Assembly: GCA_017302335.1 (NCBI GenBank)
Contig: JAFLCT010000022.1
Coordinates: 1 to 32,241 of the forward strand
DNA length: 32,241 bases
Reading direction: 5' to 3'
From: Caulobacterales bacterium
GTDB lineage: Bacteria; Pseudomonadota; Alphaproteobacteria; Caulobacterales; Caulobacteraceae
How positions within the stretch are numbered: the stretch's first letter is position 1; each line of letters begins with the position of its first letter. This document shows positions 8,014-16,325 of this stretch, in pieces. Both the position numbers and the translations under genes were made by a program. The notes below the pieces were generated by a model that was not told where the DNA came from, did no database searches, and worked only from the letters and a program-made list of their open reading frames with translations.

Positions 8014-8906
8014 CGCGATTGGAACCCCGTCAGCAGTTCGCAGAACCAGCGCCCGACGGTCAGCGCCCCCAGATCGCCCACCTCCAGCGACGGATCGTAT
8101 TCCGTCAGATCGACGGCCCTCACCTTCGGATGCGCGCCGATCCGGCGCGTCGCGGCGAAGAAGTCGTGCACGGACACCCCGCCCGGCCGCGCGCCGGGGC
8201 TGGCGGGCCATTGACCACGGTCGATCACATCGATGTCGAAGTCGACGTAGATCACGTCGCACAGGGCCGACAGCCGTTCCAGCTCCTCGGCCGCGACGAC
8301 GGCCAGGCCCCGCTCGCGGCACTCGCCGACCGTCCGCACCGAAATCCCCGCCGCCTTGGCCTTTTCATGCGCCCGGCGGGTGTTGGCGAAGGGCGCCAGA
8401 CCGAGCTGGCTGATGCGGCGACCCTCCAGCCCGTCGTCCAGCAGCGCCTGCACCGGGTTGCCGTTGGTCAGCCCCTGATCGGTGTCGCGCAGGTCGAAAT
8501 GGGCGTCCAGCGTCAGCAGTCCGGTCCGCGCCAGGCCCAGACCGTGCACGCCTGGCCGGGTGATGGCGTTGTTGCCGCCGACCAGAACCGTCAGGGCGCG
8601 ATTCGCCTGGGCCGCCACGGCGTCGCGCACGGGCATGAAGGCGTCGGCGGGCGTCACCGCCTTCAGCGGCGCATCACCGGCGTCATGAACCGCAACGCTC
8701 AGCTCGGTCCCCGTCTCCACGTCATAGGTCGAAAAGCGCGGCAGAACGGCCCGGAACGCCTTGGGTCCCAGGTCGCAACGTCCCGGCGTCAGCGACCGCT
8801 CATTCAAGGGCGCGCCGATCAGGGCGACAGGGGCGTCCGGGCGGTTACCGACCAGATCGCTGATCGACCGCCAGCCCAGGGCCTCGGAGGGTTCCGTCAT
8901 GCTCAT
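8010..8906 (-). CDS. hutG: Ureohydrolase-family formimidoylglutamase (HutG-like)
   Basis: Arginase-fold enzyme of 298 residues expected to hydrolyse N-formimino-L-glutamate to glutamate and formamide. The metal motifs DAHFD (134-138) and DFDID (222-226) are present, with DLTEYDP (267-273) near the C-terminus. The first metal motif, usually GG-D/G-H, reads GGNNAITRPG (110-119), so its usual histidine is replaced by Asn113. Either this subfamily differs or activity is altered. ATG 8906 overlaps the hutC stop; ATG 8900 has AAAGG about 6 nt upstream and is an equally good start (296 residues). Position between hutC and hutI strongly supports a hut role. No hutF is in the window, consistent with the direct formamide route. 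Confidence 0.85.
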   Translation of the reverse strand: MSMTEPSEALGWRSISDLVGNRPDAPVALIGAPLNERSLTPGRCDLGPKAFRAVLPRFSTYDVETGTELSVAVHDAGDAPLKAVTPADAFMPVRDAVAAQANRALTVLVGGNNAITRPGVHGLGLARTGLLTLDAHFDLRDTDQGLTNGNPVQALLDDGLEGRRISQLGLAPFANTRRAHEKAKAAGISVRTVGECRERGLAVVAAEELERLSALCDVIYVDFDIDVIDRGQWPASPGARPGGVSVHDFFAATRRIGAHPKVRAVDLTEYDPSLEVGDLGALTVGRWFCELLTGFQSR

Positions 8907-9604
8907 CCTTTCGTCGGCGAGAAACGCGCCACCAGATCATAGGCCGCGCCGGGGAAGGTTTGGGAAGCCCAAGTCACGCCCTGGCCGTCACGCCAGGTGC
9001 GCCGCTCCAACCTCAAACAAGCGCCGCCGATTTGAAGCCCCAGTCCGGCCGCCGTCTCGCGGTCGGCGGCGACGGCGGAAATGCGATGCTCCGCCTCGGT
9101 CCAGGGCGTGTGGGCCAAAAGCCACCCGCCCGGCGCCTGGGCCTCGAAGTCGGCCGTCTCGGCCTCGGGCGCGGCGGCCAGCGAGATCAACCGCCTCTCC
9201 AGGGCGAACGGCAGACCGTCGGCCAGATGCAGGGTCTCCAGTTCGATCACCCGGCCGCCCAAGGGCGACTCGCCGTCGCGCGCCGACCGAATCACACGCG
9301 CCAGCAGCCGGTGCGAATAGGCCGATCCTCGTCCCTCGATCTCGGCCTGGATGTCGGGGATGGCGACCAGGGCCGAAGAATGGACCGGCGGATGGGCCAC
9401 CACCGTTCCGGCGCGCCGCCGCCGCACGACCAGTCCGCGCGTCGCCAGGTCCGACAGGGCGCGCGACACCGTCATCCGGGCGCAGCCGTATTCGGCCGTC
9501 AGTTCGGCCTCGGTGGGAATACGGAAACCCGGCCGCCACTCGGCCGTGGCGATACGGCGTTCGATATCGCCCGCGATGCGACGATGCAGGGGTTCGCGAT
9601 CCAT
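8903..9604 (-). CDS. hutC: Histidine-utilisation repressor HutC, GntR family
   Basis: Transcription factor of 233 residues. The N-terminal winged helix-turn-helix (about 5-70) includes PTEAELTAEYGCARMTVSRA, typical of GntR proteins. The C-terminal UTRA effector domain (about 90-230) includes VIELETLHLADGLPFALERR. HutC proteins repress hut genes until urocanate or a related inducer binds. The gene starts the minus-strand unit, 84 nt from hutU, and its stop overlaps the hutG ATG by 4 nt. A palindrome in the intergenic space is a likely operator, so autoregulation is probable. Confidence 0.92.
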   Translation of the reverse strand: MDREPLHRRIAGDIERRIATAEWRPGFRIPTEAELTAEYGCARMTVSRALSDLATRGLVVRRRRAGTVVAHPPVHSSALVAIPDIQAEIEGRGSAYSHRLLARVIRSARDGESPLGGRVIELETLHLADGLPFALERRLISLAAAPEAETADFEAQAPGGWLLAHTPWTEAEHRISAVAADRETAAGLGLQIGGACLRLERRTWRDGQGVTWASQTFPGAAYDLVARFSPTKG

Positions 9605-9621
9605 GGCGAGAACCCTGCCCC

Positions 9622-9650
9622 TTGCCTCCCATAATGTCTAGACATAAGAC
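9622..9650 (+). promoter_or_regulatory. hutU promoter with embedded HutC operator
   Basis: The perfect 12-bp palindrome ATGTCTAGACAT (9634-9645) contains GT-C-TA-G-AC, matching the GT-N-TA-N-AC core bound by HutC-subfamily GntR repressors. It lies between TTGCCT (9622-9627) and TAAGAC (9645-9650), spaced 17 nt, which can serve as -35 and -10 of hutU. Bound repressor would block the spacer. The same operator is 30 nt from the hutC start and could control both directions. Confidence 0.75.
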
Positions 9651-9688
9651 TGCGGACAGACGGCGATGCGCGCCGCAAGGAGGATCCC

Positions 9689-11353
9689 ATGACCGCCACG
9701 TCCAACACCCGCGTCGTCCACGCCCCGCGCGGTCCCGAAAAGACGGCGAAAACCTGGGCGGCCGAGGCGGCGATGCGGATGTTGATGAACAATCTCGACC
9801 CCGAGGTGGCCGAGCGGCCCGAAGACCTGGTAGTCTATGGCGGCATCGGCAAGGCGGCGCGCGACTGGGCCAGTTTCGACCGCATCGTGGCCGAGTTGGA
9901 GTCGCTGGAAGCCGACCAGACCCTGTTGGTTCAATCAGGCAAGCCGGTCGGCGTGTTCCGCACGCATGAGGACGCGCCGCGCGTCCTGATCGCCAACTCC
10001 AACCTGGTGCCGAAATGGGCGACCTGGGAGCATTTCCACGAACTCGATCGCAAGGGTCTGATGATGTACGGCCAGATGACGGCCGGATCGTGGATCTACA
10101 TCGGCACCCAGGGCATCGTTCAGGGCACCTATGAGACCTTCATGGAGGCCGGGCGTCAGCATTATGGCGGCGACTGGTCGGGCAAGTGGATCCTGACCGC
10201 GGGCCTGGGCGGCATGGGCGGGGCGCAGCCGCTGGCCGCGACCATGGCCGGGGCCTCCTGCATCGCCGTGGAATGCCAGCGCAGCCGCATCGAATTCCGT
10301 CTGCGCACCCGCTACCTCGACGTCATGGCCGAGACCGTGGACGAGGCCCTGGCCCTGATCGAGACCGCAAAGAAAGACAGAAAAGCGATATCCGTCGGAC
10401 TGTTGGGGAATGCAGCGGATGTTTTGCCTGAGTTGGTGAGGCGCGGCGTGCGGCCCGATCTGGTCACCGACCAGACCAGCGCTCATGATCTGGTCAACGG
10501 CTATCTGCCCAAGGGCTGGACCGTGTCCGAATGGGAGGACAGGCGTCAGTCCGATCCCGAGGCCGTGCGCGACGCGGCGGCTCAATCAATCGTTGATCAC
10601 GTCCAGGCCATGCTGGCCTTCCAGGCCATGGGCGTGCCGACCACCGATTACGGCAACAACATCCGCCAGGTCGCCTTCGACAGGGGGGTGACGAACGCCT
10701 TCGACTTTCCCGGCTTCGTGCCCGCCTACATCCGTCCGCTGTTCTGCCGCGGCGTCGGCCCGTTCCGCTGGGCCGCCCTGACCGGCGACCCGGAAGACAT
10801 CAGAAAGACCGATGCGGCGATGAAGGCGCTGTTCCCCGACAACGCCGGTCTGCACCGTTGGCTGGACATGGCGGGCGATCGGATCGCCTTCCAGGGCCTG
10901 CCCGCCCGCATCTGCTGGATCGGCCTGGGCGACCGGCACCGGGCCGGACTGATGTTCAACGAGATGGTGGCGTCCGGCGAACTGTCCGGGCCGATCGTCA
11001 TCGGCCGCGACCATCTGGACAGCGGCTCGGTCGCCAGCCCGAACCGCGAGACCGAGGCCATGATGGACGGCTCGGACGCCGTATCCGACTGGCCGCTGTT
11101 GAACGCCCTGCTGAACACGGCTTCGGGCGCAAGCTGGGTGTCGCTGCACCACGGCGGCGGGGTCGGCATGAGCTATTCGCAGCATTCCGGCGTGGTCATC
11201 GTCGCCGACGGCACCCCCGAGGCCGCCAAACGCCTGGAGCGCGTGCTGTGGAACGATCCGGCCACCGGCGTCATGCGCCACGCCGACGCGGGCTACGACA
11301 TCGCCAAGGACGCCGCCCGCGCCAACGGCCTGAACCTGCCGAGCCTGAAATGA
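9689..11353 (+). CDS. hutU: Urocanate hydratase
   Basis: Second step of histidine degradation: NAD+-dependent hydration of urocanate to imidazolone-5-propionate. The 554-residue protein matches the family length. It has the NAD-binding glycine cluster GLGGMGGAQ (172-180), the conserved QGTYETF (145-151), and the active-site segment [11 protein letters not shown] with its cysteine. The C-terminal part holds [22 protein letters not shown] (9677-9683) lies 5 nt before the ATG. It is the first gene of the plus-strand hut unit; hutH follows after the inserted DUF559 cassette. Confidence 0.97.
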   Translation: MTATSNTRVVHAPRGPEKTAKTWAAEAAMRMLMNNLDPEVAERPEDLVVYGGIGKAARDWASFDRIVAELESLEADQTLLVQSGKPVGVFRTHEDAPRVLIANSNLVPKWATWEHFHELDRKGLMMYGQMTAGSWIYIGTQGIVQGTYETFMEAGRQHYGGDWSGKWILTAGLGGMGGAQPLAATMAGASCIAVECQRSRIEFRLRTRYLDVMAETVDEALALIETAKKDRKAISVGLLGNAADVLPELVRRGVRPDLVTDQTSAHDLVNGYLPKGWTVSEWEDRRQSDPEAVRDAAAQSIVDHVQAMLAFQAMGVPTTDYGNNIRQVAFDRGVTNAFDFPGFVPAYIRPLFCRGVGPFRWAALTGDPEDIRKTDAAMKALFPDNAGLHRWLDMAGDRIAFQGLPARICWIGLGDRHRAGLMFNEMVASGELSGPIVIGRDHLDSGSVASPNRETEAMMDGSDAVSDWPLLNALLNTASGASWVSLHHGGGVGMSYSQHSGVVIVADGTPEAAKRLERVLWNDPATGVMRHADAGYDIAKDAARANGLNLPSLK

Positions 11354-11371
11354 CGGCCTGTTGCTCCCTTC

Positions 11372-11430
11372 CCTTCTCCCCTCGGGGGAGAAGGTGGCTC
11401 AGCGACCGCTGAGACGGTTGAGGGGGCCGC
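11372..11430. repeat. Left copy of a two-hairpin repeat flanking the DUF559 gene
   Basis: First hairpin: CCTTCTCCCC (11372-11381) pairs with GGGGAGAAGG (11385-11394) around a TCG loop. Second hairpin: CTCAGC (11398-11403) pairs with GCTGAG (11408-11413). Then TGAGGGGGC follows (11419-11427). The reverse complement of 11804-11859 repeats this order and spacing, so the two copies form an inverted pair around the DUF559 gene. It resembles the short palindromic repeats scattered in many alphaproteobacterial genomes. It starts 18 nt after the hutU stop. Confidence 0.85.
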
Positions 11431-11437
11431 CATCATC

Positions 11438-11875
11438 ATGCACCAGTCCGAAAGAGACACGCGGCGCGCCAGACGACTTCGCGCGGATCAAACCAGACCG
11501 GAAGCCTTGCTTTGGGAAATGCTGCGCGGGCGCCAGGTCGAGGGGCTGAAGTTTCGACGGCAAGCCCCGGTCGCCGGCTCAGTCGTCGACTTCCTCTGCG
11601 CCGAGCTGAAGTTGGTGATCGAACTGGACGGCGGCATCCATAACCTGACCGAAGGCGACGACCGGATCCGCGATGATCGGTTACGCGAGGCGGGCTTCGC
11701 GGTGTTGAGGTTTCGCAACACCGCGTTTGCGACCGATCCCTCCGTCGTCCTGAACGCTATCCGCCGCGCGGCGGGGATCACTCCCGCGATCGAATCCGGG
11801 GAACCAGCCCCCTCATCCGAGCCGCTTCGCGGCCCACCTTCTCCCTCGCGGGGAGAAGGACAGGAGACACCATGA
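11438..11875 (+). CDS. DUF559 (Vsr-like endonuclease domain) protein inserted in the hut operon
   Basis: Protein of 145 residues with a DUF559 domain (about 8-112), a family with the restriction-endonuclease-like fold related to Vsr. The signature is visible: [12 protein letters not shown] (19-30), FRRQ (39-42), VVDFLC (49-54), [10 protein letters not shown] (59-68), and GFAVLRFRN (86-94). Asp51, Glu62 and Asp64 are candidate metal ligands. The function of the family is not established. Residues from about 123 to the end are low complexity because the reading frame runs into the right repeat. The stop TGA (11873-11875) overlaps the hutH ATG (11872). No methyltransferase partner is nearby. It has no obvious role in histidine degradation, and the flanking inverted repeats suggest a mobile cassette. 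Confidence 0.85.
   Translation: MHQSERDTRRARRLRADQTRPEALLWEMLRGRQVEGLKFRRQAPVAGSVVDFLCAELKLVIELDGGIHNLTEGDDRIRDDRLREAGFAVLRFRNTAFATDPSVVLNAIRRAAGITPAIESGEPAPSSEPLRGPPSPSRGEGQETP
11804..11859. repeat. Right, inverted copy of the two-hairpin repeat flanking the DUF559 gene
   Basis: GCCCCCTCA (11807-11815) is followed by hairpin GCCGC/GCGGC (11821-11825 with 11829-11833) and hairpin CCTTCTCCC/GGGAGAAGG (11837-11845 with 11851-11859). Reversed and complemented, it matches 11372-11430 in element order, with the first stem and the TGAGGGGGC block conserved and the central hairpin diverged but still paired. It encodes the C-terminus of the DUF559 protein and ends 2 nt before the hutH Shine-Dalgarno sequence AGGAG (11862-11866). 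Confidence 0.85.
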
Positions 11876-13401
11876 CCCATATCCTCATCGGCGCAGCGCC
11901 GCTCACCCTGGCCCAGCTTCGCGCCGTCCTCGACGGTCCCGTGACGCTCTCATTGACCGACGCGGCCTGGGCCGCTGTCGACAAGGGCGCCGCGACCGTC
12001 GCCGCCATCCTGGCCGAAGGGCGCACCGTCTACGGCATCAACACCGGCTTCGGCCTGTTGGCCAACACCTCGATCGCGCCCGAGGATCTGGAGACGCTTC
12101 AGAAGAACCTGGTGCTCAGCCACGCCTGCGGCGTCGGCCCGCTGCTGGACGAGACCGTCACCCGACTGTTGCTGGTGCTGAAGATCGCCAGCCTGTCCAA
12201 GGGCGCCTCCGGCATCCGTCGCGAGACGCTGGAGGCCCTGATCGCCCTGGTCAACGCCGATGTCCTGCCCTGCATTCCGTCCAAGGGGTCTGTCGGCGCC
12301 TCGGGCGACCTGGCGCCTCTGGCGCACATGAGCTGCGTCCTGATCGGCGTCGGCGAGGCGCGGCATAAGGGCCAGACCCTGTCGGCCGCGGCGGCCATGG
12401 CCGAGGTCGGGCTGAAACCGCTGGTCCTCGGTCCCAAGGAAGGCCTGGCCCTGCTGAACGGCACCCAGTGCTCGACGGCCCTGGCCCTGGCCGGCCTGTT
12501 CGCGACCGAGGCGGTGTTCGCGGCGGGCATCGCCGCCGGCGCCCTGTCGGTCGACGCCCTGAAAGGTTCGGACGCGCCGTTCGATCCGCGCATCCACGCC
12601 CTGCGCGGCCAGCCGGGCCAGATCGCCGTGGCCGCCGCCCTGCGCGGTCTGCTCGGCGGCAGCATGATCCGCGACAGCCACCGCGAGGGTTGTCACAAGG
12701 TCCAGGACCCCTATTCCCTGCGCTGCCAGCCCCAGGTCATGGGCGCGGCCCTGGACGTGCTGAAGGCCGCCGCCGCGACCCTGGAGCGCGAGGCCAACGC
12801 CGTGACCGACAATCCGCTGGTCTTCATCGACGACGGCGATGTCATCTCGGGCGGCAACTTCCACGCCGAACCCGTTGCTTTCGCAGCCGATCAGATCGCC
12901 ATGGTCCTGTGCGAGGTCGGCAATATCTCGGAACGGCGCACCGCCATCCTGGTCGATCCCAAGATGAGCGATCTGCCCGCCTTCCTGGTCAAGGAGAGCG
13001 GTCTGAACTCCGGCTTCATGATCGCCCAGGTCACGGCCGCCGCCCTGGTGGCCGAGAACCGCATGGTCGCCCATCCGTGCAGCATCGACACCGTGCCGAC
13101 CAGCGCCAATCAGGAAGACCACGTCTCCATGGCCACCCATGGCGCGCGGCGCCTGCTGGACATGGCCGAGAACACCGCGACGGTCGTCGGCATCGAACTG
13201 CTGGCCGCCGCGCAGGGGATCGAATTCCATCGCCCCATGACCTCGTCGCCTCGCCTGGAGCAGGTGTGGGCCGTCGTGCGAGAGGCCGCGGCCGCCTATG
13301 GTTCGGATCACTATTTTGCGCCGGACATCGACCGGGCCGCGGCGGGCGTCCGTACGGGCCGTTACCGCGCCTTCGCCGGGGACCTGCTGCCCTCGGCCTG
13401 A
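11872..13401 (+). CDS. hutH: Histidine ammonia-lyase
   Basis: First step of histidine degradation: removes ammonia from L-histidine to give urocanate. The 509-residue protein has the Ala-Ser-Gly triad (143-145, in [11 protein letters not shown]) that cyclises to the MIO electrophile, Tyr54 within YGINTGFG, and the later segments [10 protein letters not shown] and NQEDHVSM. Length is standard. AGGAG (11862-11866) is 5 nt before the ATG, and the ATG overlaps the stop of the DUF559 gene, so hutH translation may be coupled to that gene. It ends 4 nt before the convergent methyltransferase gene. Confidence 0.97.
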   Translation: MTHILIGAAPLTLAQLRAVLDGPVTLSLTDAAWAAVDKGAATVAAILAEGRTVYGINTGFGLLANTSIAPEDLETLQKNLVLSHACGVGPLLDETVTRLLLVLKIASLSKGASGIRRETLEALIALVNADVLPCIPSKGSVGASGDLAPLAHMSCVLIGVGEARHKGQTLSAAAAMAEVGLKPLVLGPKEGLALLNGTQCSTALALAGLFATEAVFAAGIAAGALSVDALKGSDAPFDPRIHALRGQPGQIAVAAALRGLLGGSMIRDSHREGCHKVQDPYSLRCQPQVMGAALDVLKAAAATLEREANAVTDNPLVFIDDGDVISGGNFHAEPVAFAADQIAMVLCEVGNISERRTAILVDPKMSDLPAFLVKESGLNSGFMIAQVTAAALVAENRMVAHPCSIDTVPTSANQEDHVSMATHGARRLLDMAENTATVVGIELLAAAQGIEFHRPMTSSPRLEQVWAVVREAAAAYGSDHYFAPDIDRAAAGVRTGRYRAFAGDLLPSA

Positions 13402-13405
13402 GGCG

Positions 13406-14380
13406 TCAGGCGGTCTTCTGGCCGTAGATGGTCACCGACCCGATGATGTCGCCCGTATGGGCGTCGGCGACGACGTCCAGCGGGTACAGGCCCTGGTCGC
13501 GCATCTCGGCCAGCGCCACTGCGCGCCGCAGGACGTGCATCTCCATCGCCGGGGGCGGGGTCGACAGATAGGATTCGGCTTCGAAACTGTAGCCCGCCGC
13601 CTCTCCCAGGACTTGGAACAGGGCCAGGCCGTTCGGTCGCAGGCGCTGGAAGATCTTGCGCAGGATCAGTTTCTGCACCGGCGGCGGATTGTGCTGCAAG
13701 GTGATGGCGGTGAAGAAGAAATCCGCCTCGGGCAGGGCGTCGAAATCCTCCAGCCCCTGCATCAGGCGCGTCTCGACATTGGTGACGCCTTCCTGGTCCA
13801 GGAAAGCGCGGCACAGGGCCAGATTGCCCGGCGAGATGTCCAGGGCGATCACCTTGTCGAAACGGTCGGCCAGACGGCGCGTCACGCGGCCGACGCCGCA
13901 GCCCAGTTCGATGCAGACGCCGCCGTGGTGCGGCACGCCGGTGCGCTGCCCGAACAGGTCGATCAGCCTGGCCTCGCGCTCGCCCGAGGCGTGGAACTCG
14001 GCCAGATTGGCGGGATCGTTGATCTGGTCCGCCTTGAACCGATCGGCGGTCAGCACCGACCAGTGGGGTTCGGTGTCGCCCAGATGGGTCCACTGGCGAC
14101 GGATGCGATCCAGCAATCGCGTCATCGTCTCGGGCGGGGCTTCGTGCTGGATGGTCTCGACCGGCGCGATCAACTGACCGTGCAGCGCCTGTCGCACCGC
14201 CAGACCGGCGACGCGGTTGGTGAACTCCGACGCGTGGGTCATGGCGTGCAGGAAGGAGGTCCGGTTGGGATGTCCCGCCCGATGCAGGGCGATCACCTCG
14301 GCCGATTCCGGCGCACGCTCCAGGAAGACCCGATACCCCTCGACGACGTCTTCTTCCGTCAAACCGCCGTCGTTGCTCAC
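13406..14380 (-). CDS. Class I SAM-dependent methyltransferase with a DUF4214-like N-terminal segment
   Basis: Protein of 324 residues. The Rossmann methyltransferase domain spans about 150-280, with motif I CIELGCGVGR (157-166), an acidic residue at VIALDISPGN (178-187), and ADFFFTAITLQHNPPP further on. The N-terminal region (about 8-60), with YRVFLERAPES and SFLHAMTHASEF, resembles the DUF4214 helical module often attached to bacterial glycan-modifying enzymes. The substrate is unknown. The GTG start has GAGG about 6 nt upstream, and only 7 nt separate it from the stop of the upstream PPC-repeat gene, so the two are probably cotranscribed. It converges on hutH. Confidence 0.8.
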   Translation of the reverse strand: MSNDGGLTEEDVVEGYRVFLERAPESAEVIALHRAGHPNRTSFLHAMTHASEFTNRVAGLAVRQALHGQLIAPVETIQHEAPPETMTRLLDRIRRQWTHLGDTEPHWSVLTADRFKADQINDPANLAEFHASGEREARLIDLFGQRTGVPHHGGVCIELGCGVGRVTRRLADRFDKVIALDISPGNLALCRAFLDQEGVTNVETRLMQGLEDFDALPEADFFFTAITLQHNPPPVQKLILRKIFQRLRPNGLALFQVLGEAAGYSFEAESYLSTPPPAMEMHVLRRAVALAEMRDQGLYPLDVVADAHTGDIIGSVTIYGQKTA

Positions 14381-14387
14381 TGGGACC

Positions 14388-16226
14388 TCAGGGTTGTTTT
14401 TCGACTGTCAGGGCGTAGTCGCCGACCGCACCCGGCGCATAGCTGCGCGCGCGCACGACATAGACGCCGTCCTCCGGCGCCGTCCAGTCCAGTTGCGCAT
14501 GAGTGTCCGACAGGCCGTCATCGTCCGAGGCCAGGCTTTCGAACCCGCCGTCGTCCTGAACGCGGCCGACCTCGACCAGGGCGTCCACGGCGTTGGAGAC
14601 CATGATCAGGCGCAGTTTCTCGCCGCCCTTGGCCTGAAGCTCGTAGGCGTCGAAATAGGCGCCTTCGTCATTGACTGCATCGACCTCGGTCAATGCGCCG
14701 CGCGCGGTGGTTCCGACCAGGATGCTGCCCGGCTGCGGCTCCGGTCCCCGGTTGATCAGTTGGATCGAGTACAGGCCCTTGCCGTCCGTCGCCAAGGGCA
14801 TGGCGCGGATCACATAGTCGCCGTCTTCCGGCAGGGTGAAGTTGAGCCGCGAATCCAGCCCTTCGCCCAGGCCGTCGTCGTCGCTGGCCAGGGCCTCCCA
14901 GTCCTCGCCGGGACGGCCGATCTCGACGAAGCTGTCGAAATCGCCTGAGCGAACGATGATCTGCACCCTCTGTTTGGCCACGCCGCTGAAGCCATAGGCG
15001 TCATAACCCTTGCCGTCGTCGGCCTTGGGATCGTCGGCCGTGATCTCGCCCTGGACCGTCTCACCGAAGGCCAGCGGCGTGGCGGGCGGCGGCGGAGCCG
15101 TCTCGCTCAGGGTCAGGGTATAGGCGCCGGAGCCGTCGCCGAAGGCGCGCGCCTCGATCACATAGGTCCCGGCGTCCTCCAGCGTGGCGGCCAGGCGCGA
15201 GTTGGTGCCTTCCCCCGCGCCGTCGTCGTCCTCAGCGACCGAGACGCGCCCTCCGTCGGTCTCGCGGAACAGTTGCAGATAGGTGTCGAACGCCTCCGAC
15301 GACATCGTCGCCGCGATGCGCTGGCCCGCGCGCGCCTGGAAGCGATAGGCGTCGGCGCGGACGCCCTGGTCATTGACCCCGTCCTCGACCGTCAATTCGC
15401 CCTGCACCGTGTCTCCCACGGCGATGGCGGCGGTCGGCGCCGCCGCCGGACCTTCTTCAAGTTTCAGCGTGTAGGTCCCGGCCGATTCGTCGGCCAGACC
15501 GGCGGCGCGGATGACATAGTCGCCGCTCTCCGGCGCGGTGAAGATCAGGCGGGAATTCAGGCCGCCGCCGGGGGCGTCGTCGTTCATGGCCAATTCCTCG
15601 AACCCGCCGCCCCTCTGGGCGCGACCGATACGAACCACCGGGTCGAAGGCTTCGGACGCCAGGCTGATCGCCACACGGTCGCCGGCGCGGGCGCGCAGGA
15701 CATAGGCGTCATAGACGCCGCCTTGATCCTGTTCGGGATCGCCGCTGCTCAGATCGCCCGAGACCTCGGCGCCCAAACGGATCGCGCGCGGACGCGGCGC
15801 GGACGGCGCGGGCGGACGTTCGGCCAGGCTCAACGTATAGGCGCCGCCGTCCAGCCCCCCCAAGGTCCGGGCGCGCAGCACATAGGTCCCGGCGGCCGGG
15901 ACCGTGAACCTCAGCCTGGAATTGGTCTCTTCGCCCAGGCCGTCGTCGTCCTCGGCCAGGGCGCCGCCTTCGGTCTCGCCGTCCGCATAGAGCGCCAGAT
16001 AGGCGTCAAAGTCCTGGGCGCGCATCACGGCTTCCAGCCGCTGGCCGGCGCGCGCCGTGATCCGGTAGTCGTCGTAGCGATAGTCCTCGCCCGACTGGGC
16101 GTCGCCGTCGGCGATGGTGGCTTCGACCGTCTGGCCGATGCGCAAAGGCTCCTGCGCCAGGGCCGACCCGGCGGCCAGCAACAGGGCGGCCGCGCTGGCG
16201 GCGGTCAGAACGGTCAGGCGGCGCAT
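14388..16226 (-). CDS. Exported protein with five tandem PPC-like domains
   Basis: From ATG 16226 the protein has 612 residues; GGGGGA lies about 5 nt upstream. Residues 1-25 form a signal peptide ending in GSALAQ. Five repeats of about 115 residues follow. Each contains a DAY-type motif, an RAG-like turn, an acidic block such as DDDGLGEETNSRL, and a final GxYxL strand, typical of bacterial pre-peptidase C-terminal (PPC) beta-sandwich domains. No protease or other catalytic domain is attached, so it is a stand-alone repeat protein, presumably periplasmic or secreted. The frame is open far upstream, but that part is antisense to folD. The methyltransferase gene follows 7 nt later. Confidence 0.85.
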   Translation of the reverse strand: MRRLTVLTAASAAALLLAAGSALAQEPLRIGQTVEATIADGDAQSGEDYRYDDYRITARAGQRLEAVMRAQDFDAYLALYADGETEGGALAEDDDGLGEETNSRLRFTVPAAGTYVLRARTLGGLDGGAYTLSLAERPPAPSAPRPRAIRLGAEVSGDLSSGDPEQDQGGVYDAYVLRARAGDRVAISLASEAFDPVVRIGRAQRGGGFEELAMNDDAPGGGLNSRLIFTAPESGDYVIRAAGLADESAGTYTLKLEEGPAAAPTAAIAVGDTVQGELTVEDGVNDQGVRADAYRFQARAGQRIAATMSSEAFDTYLQLFRETDGGRVSVAEDDDGAGEGTNSRLAATLEDAGTYVIEARAFGDGSGAYTLTLSETAPPPPATPLAFGETVQGEITADDPKADDGKGYDAYGFSGVAKQRVQIIVRSGDFDSFVEIGRPGEDWEALASDDDGLGEGLDSRLNFTLPEDGDYVIRAMPLATDGKGLYSIQLINRGPEPQPGSILVGTTARGALTEVDAVNDEGAYFDAYELQAKGGEKLRLIMVSNAVDALVEVGRVQDDGGFESLASDDDGLSDTHAQLDWTAPEDGVYVVRARSYAPGAVGDYALTVEKQP

Positions 16227-16325
16227 CGGAATCCCCCAGGGAATGGTCCCACAATGATAGACGCCGATCCGGCCCGTCTGTAAATCGCGCGCCATCCGTT
16301 CGATTCCTGACGAAGGCCACCACCA

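Noticed and set aside
8014-8322. Upstream extension of hutI to 507 codons
   Set aside because: The extra part overlaps hutG in another frame, and ATG 8013 gives the standard 404-residue enzyme with an ATGA overlap.
11438-11875. Restriction-modification or mismatch-repair (Vsr) system
   Set aside because: No methyltransferase or mutS/mutL neighbour is present, and the hut genes on both sides are unrelated. A Vsr-like fold alone does not make a system.
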